Of a DNA stretch of 45,459 nt, positions 15,130-24,315 are shown one piece after another. The DNA lies in the NCBI GenBank assembly GCA_021414115.1, contig JAIOPD010000138.1, positions 1 to 45,459 on the forward strand, in the 5' to 3' direction. Position numbers and translations under genes: made by a program. The number at the start of each line of letters is the position of its first letter. Position 1 is the stretch's first letter. The notes beneath the pieces are model-generated. The model ran no database searches, was not told the origin of the DNA, and worked only from the letters and a program-made list of their open reading frames with translations. Source of the DNA: Planctomycetia bacterium (GTDB lineage: Bacteria > Planctomycetota > Planctomycetia > Pirellulales > UBA1268).

Positions 15130-16788
15130 ATGCCTTCGATCATCGTGCTCGACACGCTCAGTCCGGACGGCCTCTCCCTGCTCGAATCTGCGAAGCAGCA
15201 CGGCATCTCCTACGAGGTGCGGACGGGGCTCTCGGGTACGGCCCTCCGCGACGCCCTCGCGGCGCACGATGGCGCGATCTGCCGCAGCGGGGTCAAGATC
15301 ACCGCCGACTCGCTCGCCGGCAACCACCGGCTGAAGGCGATCGTGCGGGCCGGCGTCGGCACCGACAACATCGACAAGGAGGCGGCCACGCGGCAGGGCA
15401 TCGTGGTGATGAACACGCCCGCCGGCAACACCGTGAGCACGGCTGAGCATGCCTTCGCGCTGCTGCTGGCCGTCTCCCGCAACATTGCCGCCGCCGACGC
15501 GAGTCTGCGGGACCACAAGTGGGACCGCAACAAGTTCATGGGGGCCCAACTGGCGGGCAAGACGCTCGGAATCGTGGGCATGGGCCGCATCGGCCAGGCG
15601 GTGGCCGAACGGGCACGGGCCTTCGACATGCGGGTGATCGGTTTCGACCCATTCCTCTCCCCCGACCGGGCGGGCGAACTCGGCGTCGAACTCGTCGACA
15701 CCGTGCGGGGGATGCTGCCGCACGTCGACTATCTCACCGTCCACACGCCCCTCACCGACGAGACCCGGCATCTGATCGGGATGAAAGAACTCGACGTCCT
15801 CAAGCCCGGTGTGCGGCTCGTCAACTGTGCCCGCGGCGGGATCTACGACGAGCAGGCTCTGGTCGAAGGGCTCAAGCGGGGCGTGATCGGCGGCGTGGCG
15901 CTCGACGTGTTCGAGAAGGAACCCTGCACGGACAGCCCGCTGTTTGGCATGCCCGGAGTGGTCGTCACGCCGCACCTCGGCGCGAGCACCGAGGAGGCCC
16001 AGTCGCAGGTCGCCGTCGAGGGCGTGGGGCTGCTCGTCGATTTTCTGACGACCGGGGCTATCCGTCACGCCGTCAACTCCTCGGCGATCGATCCCGCCGC
16101 GCTCGAGGGTGTCAGGGGCTTCCTCGACCTCGCGTGGAGGCTCGGTATGCTCCTTGCCCAACTCGACGCCGGACAGCCGCGGTCGTGCTCCATCGCCTAT
16201 CGCGGCGAGGTCGCCGCCCGTAACACCAGGCTCGTAACCGCCGCATTTGCCGCGGGCCTGCTCGAAGGCGCCATCGAAGACGTCAACATCGTCAACGCCG
16301 AGATGCTCCTCCGTGAGCGGGGCATCGACCTCGTCGAGCAAAGCCGCACGGATCCCGGTGCGTTCAGCTCCGTGGTGGCGGTCGACCTCGTCGCGGGTGA
16401 CAGCGTGCACCGCGCGGCGGGCACACTCTTCGGCCACTCGATGCCGCGAATCGTGCAACTCGAGGGGCAGCGTCTCGAGGCCTACCTCGACGGGATCCTG
16501 CTGATCTTCACCCACCAGGACGTGCCGGGAATCATCGGCCGGGTGGGCACGGCATTCGGCCAGACGGGCATCAACATCGCCCAGATGACGGTGGGCAGGT
16601 CGACGCCTGGAGGCGATGCGATTGGCGTGCTGAATCTCGATCAGGAGCCCTCCGCCGAGGCGATCGCGGCCGTCGCCGCCTGTCCGGGTGTGCGTTCCGC
16701 CCGCGTCGTCAAGCTTCCTCCCGCCGGTCAGTTGCCGTCGTGGCTGGCTGCCGCATCGGCCTCGGCGCGGGCGGCACGCCGCGGCTGA
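15130..16788 (+). CDS. serA: D-3-phosphoglycerate dehydrogenase, long form with ACT domain
   Basis: A 552-residue NAD-dependent dehydrogenase for the first step of serine synthesis. The substrate domain has VRAGVGTDNID. The Rossmann motif GIVGMGRIGQAVAER is near residue 146. The catalytic Arg lies in NCARGGIYDE and the His in VTPHLGASTEEAQ. It is followed by the extra intervening (ASB) domain and a C-terminal ACT domain (about 455-540: DGILLIFTHQDVPGIIGRVG) that usually senses serine. The frame is open upstream into serC, but ATG 15130 matches the conserved MPSIIVLD start. Probably one operon with serC. Confidence 0.96.
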   Translation: MPSIIVLDTLSPDGLSLLESAKQHGISYEVRTGLSGTALRDALAAHDGAICRSGVKITADSLAGNHRLKAIVRAGVGTDNIDKEAATRQGIVVMNTPAGNTVSTAEHAFALLLAVSRNIAAADASLRDHKWDRNKFMGAQLAGKTLGIVGMGRIGQAVAERARAFDMRVIGFDPFLSPDRAGELGVELVDTVRGMLPHVDYLTVHTPLTDETRHLIGMKELDVLKPGVRLVNCARGGIYDEQALVEGLKRGVIGGVALDVFEKEPCTDSPLFGMPGVVVTPHLGASTEEAQSQVAVEGVGLLVDFLTTGAIRHAVNSSAIDPAALEGVRGFLDLAWRLGMLLAQLDAGQPRSCSIAYRGEVAARNTRLVTAAFAAGLLEGAIEDVNIVNAEMLLRERGIDLVEQSRTDPGAFSSVVAVDLVAGDSVHRAAGTLFGHSMPRIVQLEGQRLEAYLDGILLIFTHQDVPGIIGRVGTAFGQTGINIAQMTVGRSTPGGDAIGVLNLDQEPSAEAIAAVAACPGVRSARVVKLPPAGQLPSWLAAASASARAARRG

Positions 16789-16809
16789 GCCTGGCCACAG
16801 GGCCGTCTT

Positions 16810-16839
16810 TTCCGCACTCGGCCACCGATCGGGAATAAT
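16810..16839 (+). promoter_or_regulatory. Weak candidate promoter for the ECF sigma gene
   Basis: TTCCGC (16810-16815), an 18-base spacer and AATAAT (16834-16839). A TTCCGC-like -35 could also suggest an alternative sigma factor. Confidence is low. Confidence 0.3.
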
Positions 16840-16884
16840 GTCGCTTCGCTCGCGGGAATCCCACGATGCGGGGCGGAGTGCCTC

Positions 16885-17484
16885 GTGAGGGCGCCCCGTC
16901 GGGCCTTTGGATCGTCCCCGCACATGCCCCCTCGACCGGCGATCGGCGAACAGTTCAACCAGTGGGTGGCCGAGCATGTCACGGTCTTGTATCGAGTCGC
17001 CTACCGTTTGCTCGGCGACTCCCATGCTGCGGAAGACGTGCTCCAAGACACGTTCCGCTCGGCGTGGACGAGCCGACATCTCTATGACCGCACGCGGAGC
17101 GAGCGGGCCTGGCTGCTGGCGATTCTGCGTCGCCGCGTCGCCGACCATTGGCGAAGGCGACGGTCGCGCGAGGTCTCCTTCGCCGCAGATGCCGCCGAGC
17201 CCGCGGCCCCGAACGGGGCCGAGCCGTTCCGCGACGAACTCTCCGCTGCCATGCAGCGGGGGCTCGCCAAGCTGCCTACGGAGATCCGCGAAACCCTGCT
17301 GCTCGTCGTCGTGGGCGAACTCACCCACCAGGAAGCGGCGGATCTGCAGGGCATCCCGCTCGGTACCGTGCTTTCGCGGGTCAGCCGCGGACGAAGTCGG
17401 CTGCGGGACTTCCTCATCGAGGAGGGCCGTATTTCCGGTGACGACATGCGGGCGAAGACGGGGACACGCAACAGCCCAGACTGA
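16885..17484 (+). CDS. ECF-family RNA polymerase sigma factor
   Basis: A 199-residue sigma-70-type factor. Region 2 (about 20-85) contains VLYRVAYRLLGDSHAAEDVL and QDTFRSAW. A linker follows, then region 4 (about 120-170) with LPTEIRETLLLVVVGELTHQ and EAADLQGIPLGTVLSRVSRG, a clear helix-turn-helix. GTG 16885 is supported by GGAG 6 bases upstream; ATG 16924 is the alternative. Only 2 bases separate it from the following membrane VWA gene, the normal layout of an ECF factor and its anti-sigma regulator. Target promoters are unknown; the Exb cluster downstream is an obvious candidate. Confidence 0.92.
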   Translation: MRAPRRAFGSSPHMPPRPAIGEQFNQWVAEHVTVLYRVAYRLLGDSHAAEDVLQDTFRSAWTSRHLYDRTRSERAWLLAILRRRVADHWRRRRSREVSFAADAAEPAAPNGAEPFRDELSAAMQRGLAKLPTEIRETLLLVVVGELTHQEAADLQGIPLGTVLSRVSRGRSRLRDFLIEEGRISGDDMRAKTGTRNSPD

Positions 17485-17486
17485 CC

Positions 17487-19631
17487 ATGACTGAACAAGA
17501 CCGGCACATCGACGCGTATCTGCGAGACGTCTCCGCTCCGATGGATCTCGAGCGGAGAATGGCCGCGGACGCACTCTTCGCCGACGACACGCTCGACCGC
17601 GTGCTCGCCGAGGTCGCACTGCCGGCAGGCCTTGTGGACCGTCTCCACGCGAGGGTCGGCGGGCCGCTTCCGGCTGGTCGAAATGCGGGGTCGATCGATC
17701 TCGAAAGGATCGCGTCAGCCGCGGCCCGCGGAGGTGAGGCCGCAGACCGACATCGGCTCCGCTTCGGCCGCTGGGCGACCGCGATTGCCCGCGATGGTCT
17801 TGCGGTCGTCATGGCCCTGTCGGTTGCGTGGATCGTGTTCGCAGTCGGTGCCGAGCTGTCTCAGCGGCTCGCCTCGCTGCCTCGGGGCAAGTTCGCCGCG
17901 GCGGCCCCCCCGCGTGTCGTGACTCGAGGAGTGGCCGACGATGCTGCGGCAGCCCCGCAAGAACCGGTCGGCAAGGAACCTGCCGGGGTTGATCGGCGGC
18001 CGCGGCCCCGCCTTGCCCCCGCCAACGTGACGGGAAACAGGACTGGGGAACCAGCGGTCGCAACGCTCGCAGCCGGCCCCACGGCGGAGACTGCCGCGGA
18101 GCCGGCGTCCGCGTCACTGCCGCCGCAAGTCCGCGGCGCGGCCGTGGGCCTGACCGGCGAGCGGCCGGCCGACTCCTCCGCCATGCGGCTCTTGGAGCCT
18201 CCGCGCGAGGCGTGGCGGCTGGCTCCCCGCGTCAGGGGCTACGACCTCGCCTTCGAGATGGCGCACGGTGAGTCGCCCTTCGTCGATCCCGCCATGCCCG
18301 GGCTCTCCACCGACGTTCCTCCGCTCACGCTCCGCACTGACGCGTTTGACAGGCTCGCAGCGGGCGTCGGAAGGCCGTGGCATGCGGTCGACCGAAACCT
18401 CCGCATGGAGCACGTCCTCGCGGCGATCCCGGCAGCCACGGCACCCACGGGAATCGGGCCGTCGGGCGACGGCGACGTTCGAGTCGACATCCACTGCGTG
18501 CGGTCATTCCGCAGCGTCAGCGGCGTACCGAGCCGAATCGTGGAGGTAGCGGCGACGGCCGACCGGGACGGGAGCCCCATGGCGGCTTCGCCACTCGAGG
18601 CCACGATCGTTTTGGACCGGTCGGCGGGGGGCGATCTGGCGATCTGGCCGAGGATCTGCCGCGGTCTCGCCGCGGTCGCTGGGCAGATGAGCCCCAACGA
18701 TCGCGTCACCGTCATGGTATCAGGACCTGTTCCTCGGCTCGCCGTGAGACGGGGCGACGCGGTGACGATCGCTGCGTTGGCCGCAGAGCTCGAGCGGCTG
18801 CCGCCGATGGACGCGTCCGATATCGATGCAGCCATCCGGATGGCGTCGACCGAATCGACGACCACTGGCAGTCGGCTCGTGGTGGTGGCGCATCAAGAGA
18901 CGGCCGATCGCGGCCGAGATGTGGTCCGCGCCGCACTCGCAGGGTGGCATGAGGCGCAGGCCTCCGTCGGGGGTGAGCCGCTCGAGAACGATTCGCCCCG
19001 CCCCGGTCTGGCCCGCTTCGTCCTGGTCGATCCGACCACCTCCCCCGAGGAGCGGTCGCAGGGCCCCTCGTTCGGACGGACACCGGCCGATGCCACGGCG
19101 ATCCGTCGTGAACTCGTGCGTCAAGTCTTCGCGACCGAGACGCTCGTCGGTCGCCAGTGTCGCCTCACCGTGCGGTTTGATCCGCGGTTCGTGGCCGCCT
19201 ACCGCCTGATCGGCCATCGGCAGTCGGCGATGGAGTCGCTGGCCGTCGCCGCTCCCGCGGCGATCGATCTGCACGTCGGCGAGACGGTGCGGGCGGTCTA
19301 CGAAATCGTGCCCCGTGCCGCCACCGCCTCGGCCGGCGTGTCGGCGGAGCTCGATTGGCGTGGGACCGACGACGTGGCCCGAACGTCGCACGGCAGGCTC
19401 GCCGCCGCCGATCTCGACCATCCCGCGATGCTGCCCTCGCCGCACGGGTGCGAACTCCTACTCGCGGTGACGCTCGCTGAAACGGTGGGCGGCTCGGCAC
19501 ACGGCGATCCTCGGGCGAGAACCGCCGCGGCCGTACTCGTGCGGCGGTGGCGCGAACGCGGAGACATGCCCCCGTTCGGCGAACGGCTCGCCGCTGAACT
19601 CGAACGGTTCCCTGCCAGCCGACGGCCGTAG
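17487..19631 (+). CDS. YfbK-like VWA membrane protein, probable anti-sigma factor
   Basis: A 714-residue single-pass membrane protein. The short N-terminal cytoplasmic part (MTEQDRHIDAYLRDVSAPMD) sits where anti-sigma domains sit. A TM helix is at about 98-122 (GLAVVMALSVAWIVFAVGAEL) and a Pro/Ala-rich linker extends to about 215. Then come a YfbK N-terminal-like region (ESPFVDPAMPGLSTDVPPLT), a VWA-like domain (about 365-510) and a YfbK C-terminal-like domain (FDPRFVAAYRLIGHRQ ... VRAVYEIVPRA). The metal site appears degenerate: LDRSAGGD replaces the usual D-x-S-x-S. Partnership with the preceding sigma factor is inferred from adjacency. Confidence 0.75.
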   Translation: MTEQDRHIDAYLRDVSAPMDLERRMAADALFADDTLDRVLAEVALPAGLVDRLHARVGGPLPAGRNAGSIDLERIASAAARGGEAADRHRLRFGRWATAIARDGLAVVMALSVAWIVFAVGAELSQRLASLPRGKFAAAAPPRVVTRGVADDAAAAPQEPVGKEPAGVDRRPRPRLAPANVTGNRTGEPAVATLAAGPTAETAAEPASASLPPQVRGAAVGLTGERPADSSAMRLLEPPREAWRLAPRVRGYDLAFEMAHGESPFVDPAMPGLSTDVPPLTLRTDAFDRLAAGVGRPWHAVDRNLRMEHVLAAIPAATAPTGIGPSGDGDVRVDIHCVRSFRSVSGVPSRIVEVAATADRDGSPMAASPLEATIVLDRSAGGDLAIWPRICRGLAAVAGQMSPNDRVTVMVSGPVPRLAVRRGDAVTIAALAAELERLPPMDASDIDAAIRMASTESTTTGSRLVVVAHQETADRGRDVVRAALAGWHEAQASVGGEPLENDSPRPGLARFVLVDPTTSPEERSQGPSFGRTPADATAIRRELVRQVFATETLVGRQCRLTVRFDPRFVAAYRLIGHRQSAMESLAVAAPAAIDLHVGETVRAVYEIVPRAATASAGVSAELDWRGTDDVARTSHGRLAAADLDHPAMLPSPHGCELLLAVTLAETVGGSAHGDPRARTAAAVLVRRWRERGDMPPFGERLAAELERFPASRRP

Positions 19632-19672
19632 CGCTGACTGCCCCGGGCCGTCGGCTCCACGAGAAGGACGGT

Positions 19673-19701
19673 TTGACGGACCGTTGGCAGGGCCGCACAA
19701 T
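19673..19701 (+). promoter_or_regulatory. Strong promoter before the secreted-repeat/Exb genes
   Basis: TTGACG (19673-19678), a 17-base spacer and CACAAT (19696-19701), among the best sigma-70-like pairs in the window. Initiation near 19708 gives a pyrimidine-rich leader of about 48 bases with no Shine-Dalgarno sequence. It means the genes from 19756 can be expressed without the upstream sigma gene promoter. Confidence 0.6.
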
Positions 19702-19755
19702 GCAGGTTCCGGCAACTGTTCTTCTTCTCCTCTCCTCTTCCCTCCGGCATCCATC

Positions 19756-22700
19756 ATGCGCACGGTCACCGGGGCAGCCGCCCTTGCCTGGCTTCTGTTG
19801 TCGGCCTTTGGTGCGGCTCGGGGCGAATCGGCCGCGGAGGCGACGACCCGGACGCTGCTCGAGAGGCTCGACGATCGGCAGATGCCCGACGTCATGCTGT
19901 GGGTGATCGAGCGGGCGGCAACCGACCCCGCCATCTCCGACGCGCTCAAGGGCGAACTGCCGTTCCTTCGCGCCACGGCATTGGTGGGCACCAGCCGTAC
20001 CGAGTCGGATACGGCCAAGCGGGCGGCGCTGCTCGACGAGGCCGAGAAGTCGATCGATGCGTTCCTCGCCACGGATCCCGCGGGCGACCTTGCGATCGCT
20101 GCCTACACGCAGAAGGGCAACCTCCTCATCGAACGCGGCCGCGGCAAGCTCGATCAGGCGAAACGTCCCGGCCAGGACGCGAAGAAACTCTCCGCCGAGG
20201 GGGCGGCTTTCTTCGACTCCGCAATCAAGAGCCTGAAGGGCACGGTAAAGCCCGACCAGAAGGAGATTGCCAAGGTCAACAACGCCGAGGACGCCGTGCT
20301 CAGGGCGCTCCGCGAGGTCGATGGCAAGATCGACGCGCTCAAGGCCGGAGGCAAGACCAAGGGCGATGGCCCGGCCAAACTCACGGCGACGCAGCAGAAG
20401 GAGGTCGATCGACTCGAGGAGCTTCAGACCCAGTACCGCGCCAAACTCCTCTCGACGCGGCTCATGACCGGAGCCGCTCTGTTCGAGAAATCCAAGGCAT
20501 TTTCGCCCGGATCGAAGGAAGCAACCGCGGCGATCGACGAATCGACGGCGGTCTTCAAGTCCTTGGCCGAGAAATACGGCACGACCGCGGCGGGCATCTT
20601 CGCCCGGTATTACTGGGGCCGCAACTCCGCGGCGATCGGCAAACATGAACTGGCGGCGGAGACCCTCGCCCCGGTCGTGGTCATCGACGACAAGTCGCCG
20701 CTGGCCGTCTCGCTCCGCGCCAAGGCGATCAACACATCGCTCGAATGCTGGCTGGCCATGGCGGCCGCGGAAAAGGATGCCGCGAAGGCCACGTCCATTT
20801 TGCAACGAGTCGACGACTCCATCCGGAAGTTTGTCCTCACGCCAGCTGAAAAACTTCCGGGGCGGAAGCTCGACGCCGAGTGGCTGGGGCTCAAGTACCG
20901 TGCCGCGACGGCGCTCGATGCGTGGGCCGGCAAGCTCGACGCGAAGGACAAACAAGCCAAGGGAATCCTGCAGCGGGATGCGAAGAAACTGGCCACCGAG
21001 GTCGCCACGGCTAATAAAGACTTCGCCAAGGAGGCCCGCGAACTCGCCGCCAAGTTGGGAAAGGACCTGCCCGAGGGGAGCGAGGAGAAGGACTTCGCCA
21101 CGCTGGTGGCCGATGCCCGCGTGTCGTTCGCCGCGATGCAGGAGAAGCAGGCCGAGGCGAAGAAGTTTGTGGCCGAGGGCAAGGCAGCCGAGGCTGAGGA
21201 AACTCTCAAGCGGGCCGGGGTCGACCGCGACGCCGCCGCCAAACTCTTCGAGGAGGCGATCAAGGCGGGGGAAGCCGAGAAGCAGCCCGACGAGGCGGCG
21301 ATCAACTCGGCCCGGTCGATGCTGACGTTCCTCTACTACGACGCCAAGCGATTTGCCGACGCGGCCACGCTCGGCGCGATGCTCACCGAACGATACCCCA
21401 ACGCGCTCGGCAGCCGGCAGGCGGCGCGGGTTGCCTTGGCAAGCCTCCAGCAGCTCGGCCTGCAGCCCGACCCGGCCGTGAGCAAGGATGCGAAGGCGAA
21501 GTTGGTCGCCGTCGCGACCATCATCGGGAAGACGTGGCCCGCCGAGGCCGAAGGGGCCGATGCTTTTTCGGTGCTCTTGAACGTCGCCCTCGAGTCACGG
21601 GACGCCGCGGCGATCGCGGCGCTGCTCGAAAAGTTTCCCGCCGATTCGCCGCGGCGAGCCGAATTCGCGATGCGGGCGGGAACGGGGCTGCGGCGGGAGG
21701 TGCAGGAAGCACGCAAGCTCGATGCGTCCGTGCGTCCCGACGAGACCATCATCAACGGATGGAACGCGGCCGCGAAGGCCGCCATTGACGAGGGGCTCGC
21801 GTCGCTGGAGCAGGCGGCGACCCTGCCGGCCGGCGTGGGGGGCAGGATCGCAGCGGGCGCGGCGCTGGCCCGCGTGCAGATGGCCCTCGACGACGGCGAC
21901 CGCGAAGCCGCGGGCCGCATTCTCGAACACAAGGTCTTCGGTCCGTGGACGCTGGTGCTCGGCGGTGATCCCGCGCTCGTCCAGGGCCAGTTCGCAGAAG
22001 GCACGCTCACGGTCGCTCTCCGACATTTCATCGAGACGGAGCAACTCGACAAGGCCCAAGCGGCGATGGACGCGCTGGAAAAGGCGGCCGGCCAGGGGGA
22101 AGAGGCCTCGGCGAAGCTGACGGGCATGTATCTCTCGATGGGCCGCGACCTCCAGGCCCAGCTCGAAAACCTCGGCGGCGGCGACAAGGGGAGCTCGCCC
22201 GAGGTGCGTGAGCGGGCGGGAAAGATCCTCGCCGGCTTTGAAAAGTTTCTTGACGGCGTTGCCAAGCGTGACAAGAAGATCTCTTCGCAGATCTGGGTCG
22301 CGACCACGTATTACACGCTCGGTTCCGGCAAGGGCACCGGCGCCGTGGTGCCGAAGTCGAAGGCGGAGCAATACCTCGACCGGGCCGCGGAGGCCTATGC
22401 CCGTCTGCTGTCCGCGAAGGACGATCCAGGTGCCGCGGCGAAGGACCGCGAGGACATCGGCCGCTTCGAGCCCTCGATTCGGCTGAAGATGGCGGGCATC
22501 TTCAAGGAGCGAGGCAAGTGGGATGCGGCACAGGAGCAGATCGACTGGATCCTTGCCGACACCAAGCGGCAGAACTCGCTCGAGATCCAGCTGCAGGCGG
22601 CTGAGTTGCTCGAGTTGGCCGGTCGTGCCGCCCTTGCCGCCGGAGATTCGGCCAAGGGCGATGCTCTTCTGCGGGAGGCGGCCGCCGGCCGCAAGGCGCC

Positions 22701-23082
22701 GCCAGTTGTGATCTGGGGCTGGGGCGGCATCGCCAACAAGCTCTCCCGCCAGGCCTTTTCCGCGGCCGACGAGAAGGCCATGAAGGCCCGCGAACAGTTC
22801 TTCGAGGCGCGGCTGCACGTCGCCGATACGCTCCTCACGCGGGCCAAGCTGGGGGGCGCAGCGGCCGACCGCGAGAAGCGGCTCGACACCGCAAAGACCG
22901 CGATCGCGATGACCCGAAAGCTCTACCCCGACCTGGGTGGCGAGGCGTTCCAAAAGCGGTTTGAGAAACTCCTCCGCGAGGTCCAGAAGGAGCAGGGCGC
23001 TGCCAATCCTGGTGGTTTTTCCCAGCTCGATCAGGAGGCAGGGGCCGCGGCACAGCCGGCTCCCGCGGGGGCCGCACCGTGA
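19756..23082 (+). CDS. Very large secreted helical-repeat (TPR-like) protein
   Basis: A 1108-residue exported protein. ATG 19756 gives MRTVTGAAALAWLLLSAFG, a classic signal peptide with cleavage near AARG-ES. The mature part is Lys/Ala/Glu/Asp-rich and almost wholly helical, with TPR-like stretches (AINSARSMLTFLYYDAKRFA, then DAATLGAMLTERYPNALGSRQ) and charged coiled-coil segments. It ends in a Gly/Ala/Pro-rich tail. No enzyme motif is visible. It heads a same-strand run with a second TPR protein, ExbB and two ExbDs, so it may be the periplasmic partner of that proton-driven complex. The frame is open 72 bases upstream, but the promoter lies there. Confidence 0.8.
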   Translation: MRTVTGAAALAWLLLSAFGAARGESAAEATTRTLLERLDDRQMPDVMLWVIERAATDPAISDALKGELPFLRATALVGTSRTESDTAKRAALLDEAEKSIDAFLATDPAGDLAIAAYTQKGNLLIERGRGKLDQAKRPGQDAKKLSAEGAAFFDSAIKSLKGTVKPDQKEIAKVNNAEDAVLRALREVDGKIDALKAGGKTKGDGPAKLTATQQKEVDRLEELQTQYRAKLLSTRLMTGAALFEKSKAFSPGSKEATAAIDESTAVFKSLAEKYGTTAAGIFARYYWGRNSAAIGKHELAAETLAPVVVIDDKSPLAVSLRAKAINTSLECWLAMAAAEKDAAKATSILQRVDDSIRKFVLTPAEKLPGRKLDAEWLGLKYRAATALDAWAGKLDAKDKQAKGILQRDAKKLATEVATANKDFAKEARELAAKLGKDLPEGSEEKDFATLVADARVSFAAMQEKQAEAKKFVAEGKAAEAEETLKRAGVDRDAAAKLFEEAIKAGEAEKQPDEAAINSARSMLTFLYYDAKRFADAATLGAMLTERYPNALGSRQAARVALASLQQLGLQPDPAVSKDAKAKLVAVATIIGKTWPAEAEGADAFSVLLNVALESRDAAAIAALLEKFPADSPRRAEFAMRAGTGLRREVQEARKLDASVRPDETIINGWNAAAKAAIDEGLASLEQAATLPAGVGGRIAAGAALARVQMALDDGDREAAGRILEHKVFGPWTLVLGGDPALVQGQFAEGTLTVALRHFIETEQLDKAQAAMDALEKAAGQGEEASAKLTGMYLSMGRDLQAQLENLGGGDKGSSPEVRERAGKILAGFEKFLDGVAKRDKKISSQIWVATTYYTLGSGKGTGAVVPKSKAEQYLDRAAEAYARLLSAKDDPGAAAKDREDIGRFEPSIRLKMAGIFKERGKWDAAQEQIDWILADTKRQNSLEIQLQAAELLELAGRAALAAGDSAKGDALLREAAAGRKAPPVVIWGWGGIANKLSRQAFSAADEKAMKAREQFFEARLHVADTLLTRAKLGGAAADREKRLDTAKTAIAMTRKLYPDLGGEAFQKRFEKLLREVQKEQGAANPGGFSQLDQEAGAAAQPAPAGAAP

Positions 23083-23123
23083 TGGCCTCCACCACCGAAA
23101 CATCCAGGGAGAATCGCTGAATA

Positions 23124-24218
23124 ATGAACGCGTTGCACGCTCGCAGATTCACCCGACCGGCGTGGGCAACCGTCGCGGCCGCGATCGCCTTGGGATCGAC
23201 TATTCCGACGCTGGCCCAGTCTCTCGACCGCGTGCGGCTCGTGACCGGAGTCGAACTCCAGGGCGAGGTCAGCGAAGCGTCGCCCAACGGGATCGATCTC
23301 GAGGGCAAAAACGGCCCGCAGAAGATCTCGATCGAGAGCATTCGCGAGGTCCGGTTCGCAAACGAACCCGAGGAGTTGCGGAGCGCCCGCACGCTGCTTC
23401 TCCGGAAGGATGGAGCAGGCGCTCTCGACGAACTTGCCAAGATCAAGTCCGCCGACCTCGAGGGGATCGAGAAGGAAATCCAGACCGAACTCGCGTTTGT
23501 TCGTGCTGCCGCGACCGGCCGCAAGGCGCTTGCCTCGGGCGAGGGCCTCGCTGCGGGGCAAAAGGCCGTCGCCGATTTCCTCACGACATACCCTCGCAGT
23601 CATCACTTCTATGACATGCAGGAACTGCTCGGTGACGTCTTCGCCCGACAGGGCAAGATCGCCGAGGCGGCGGCCGCGTATGGCACGCTCGACAAGGGCC
23701 CGCCTGCGATCGAGGTGCGGGCTGCCACGCTCAAGGCCGACCTCCTCTCCGGGCAGCAGAAATATCCCGAGGCGCTCCGGGAGTACGAGGCGGCGGCGAA
23801 GGTCGCGACCAAGATCGAAGGAGACTCCGGAAAGCGGGCCCGGCTCGGGGCCGACATGGGCCGGGCACGGTGCCTGACACGTCTCGGCAAGGCTGCAGAC
23901 GCCATCGCCGCGGCGCAGGGCATGCTGAAGGATGCCGATTCCGGCGACTCCGAGAACCTGGCCCGCCTCTACGCCCTACTCGGTGAAGCCCAGCGGACCC
24001 TCGGCGACAAGGACAGGGACGCAATCGTCTCGTTTCTCACCGTTGACATGGTCCACAACTCGGTGCCCGAGGAACACGCCCAGGCGCTGTTCAATCTCGT
24101 GGAACTCTGGGAGAAGACCAACAATCCGGAGCGTGCCCGCGAGGCCCGGCAGAATCTGGAAACAAGCTACCCTGATAGCCCGTGGACGAAAAAACTTCGG
24201 GCGGCGAAGGCCTCCTGA
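23124..24218 (+). CDS. Secreted TPR-repeat protein
   Basis: A 364-residue exported protein. The signal peptide is MNALHARRFTRPAWATVAAA followed by a hydrophobic core ending near TLAQS. A small beta region follows (RVRLVTGVELQGEVSEASPN), like the start of proteins that sense or bind a polymer. Helical TPR units run from about 85 to the end: AVADFLTTYPRSHHFYDMQE, AAAYGTLDKGPPAIEVRAAT and ALFNLVELWEKTNNPERARE. It lies 41 bases behind the giant repeat protein and 97 before exbB. It is probably a periplasmic subunit of the same system; this is inferred from context. Confidence 0.8.
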   Translation: MNALHARRFTRPAWATVAAAIALGSTIPTLAQSLDRVRLVTGVELQGEVSEASPNGIDLEGKNGPQKISIESIREVRFANEPEELRSARTLLLRKDGAGALDELAKIKSADLEGIEKEIQTELAFVRAAATGRKALASGEGLAAGQKAVADFLTTYPRSHHFYDMQELLGDVFARQGKIAEAAAAYGTLDKGPPAIEVRAATLKADLLSGQQKYPEALREYEAAAKVATKIEGDSGKRARLGADMGRARCLTRLGKAADAIAAAQGMLKDADSGDSENLARLYALLGEAQRTLGDKDRDAIVSFLTVDMVHNSVPEEHAQALFNLVELWEKTNNPERAREARQNLETSYPDSPWTKKLRAAKAS

Positions 24219-24315
24219 CGCCGGGCCAATGAGCCCCTTTCAGTGTCGGGTTGGGCGAGGGTACGCTGTCGGTAGGAAAAGGCTGAACGGAACCATACCT
24301 TTTGAGGAGATGATC

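Noticed and set aside
16793-16814. Terminator behind serA
   Set aside because: The GGCC-ACAG-GGCC stem is only 4 bp and the T tract is short and interrupted.
14989-17619. Open frame of about 876 codons antisense to serA and the sigma gene
   Set aside because: It covers two well-supported genes and part of a third, and has no recognisable domain.
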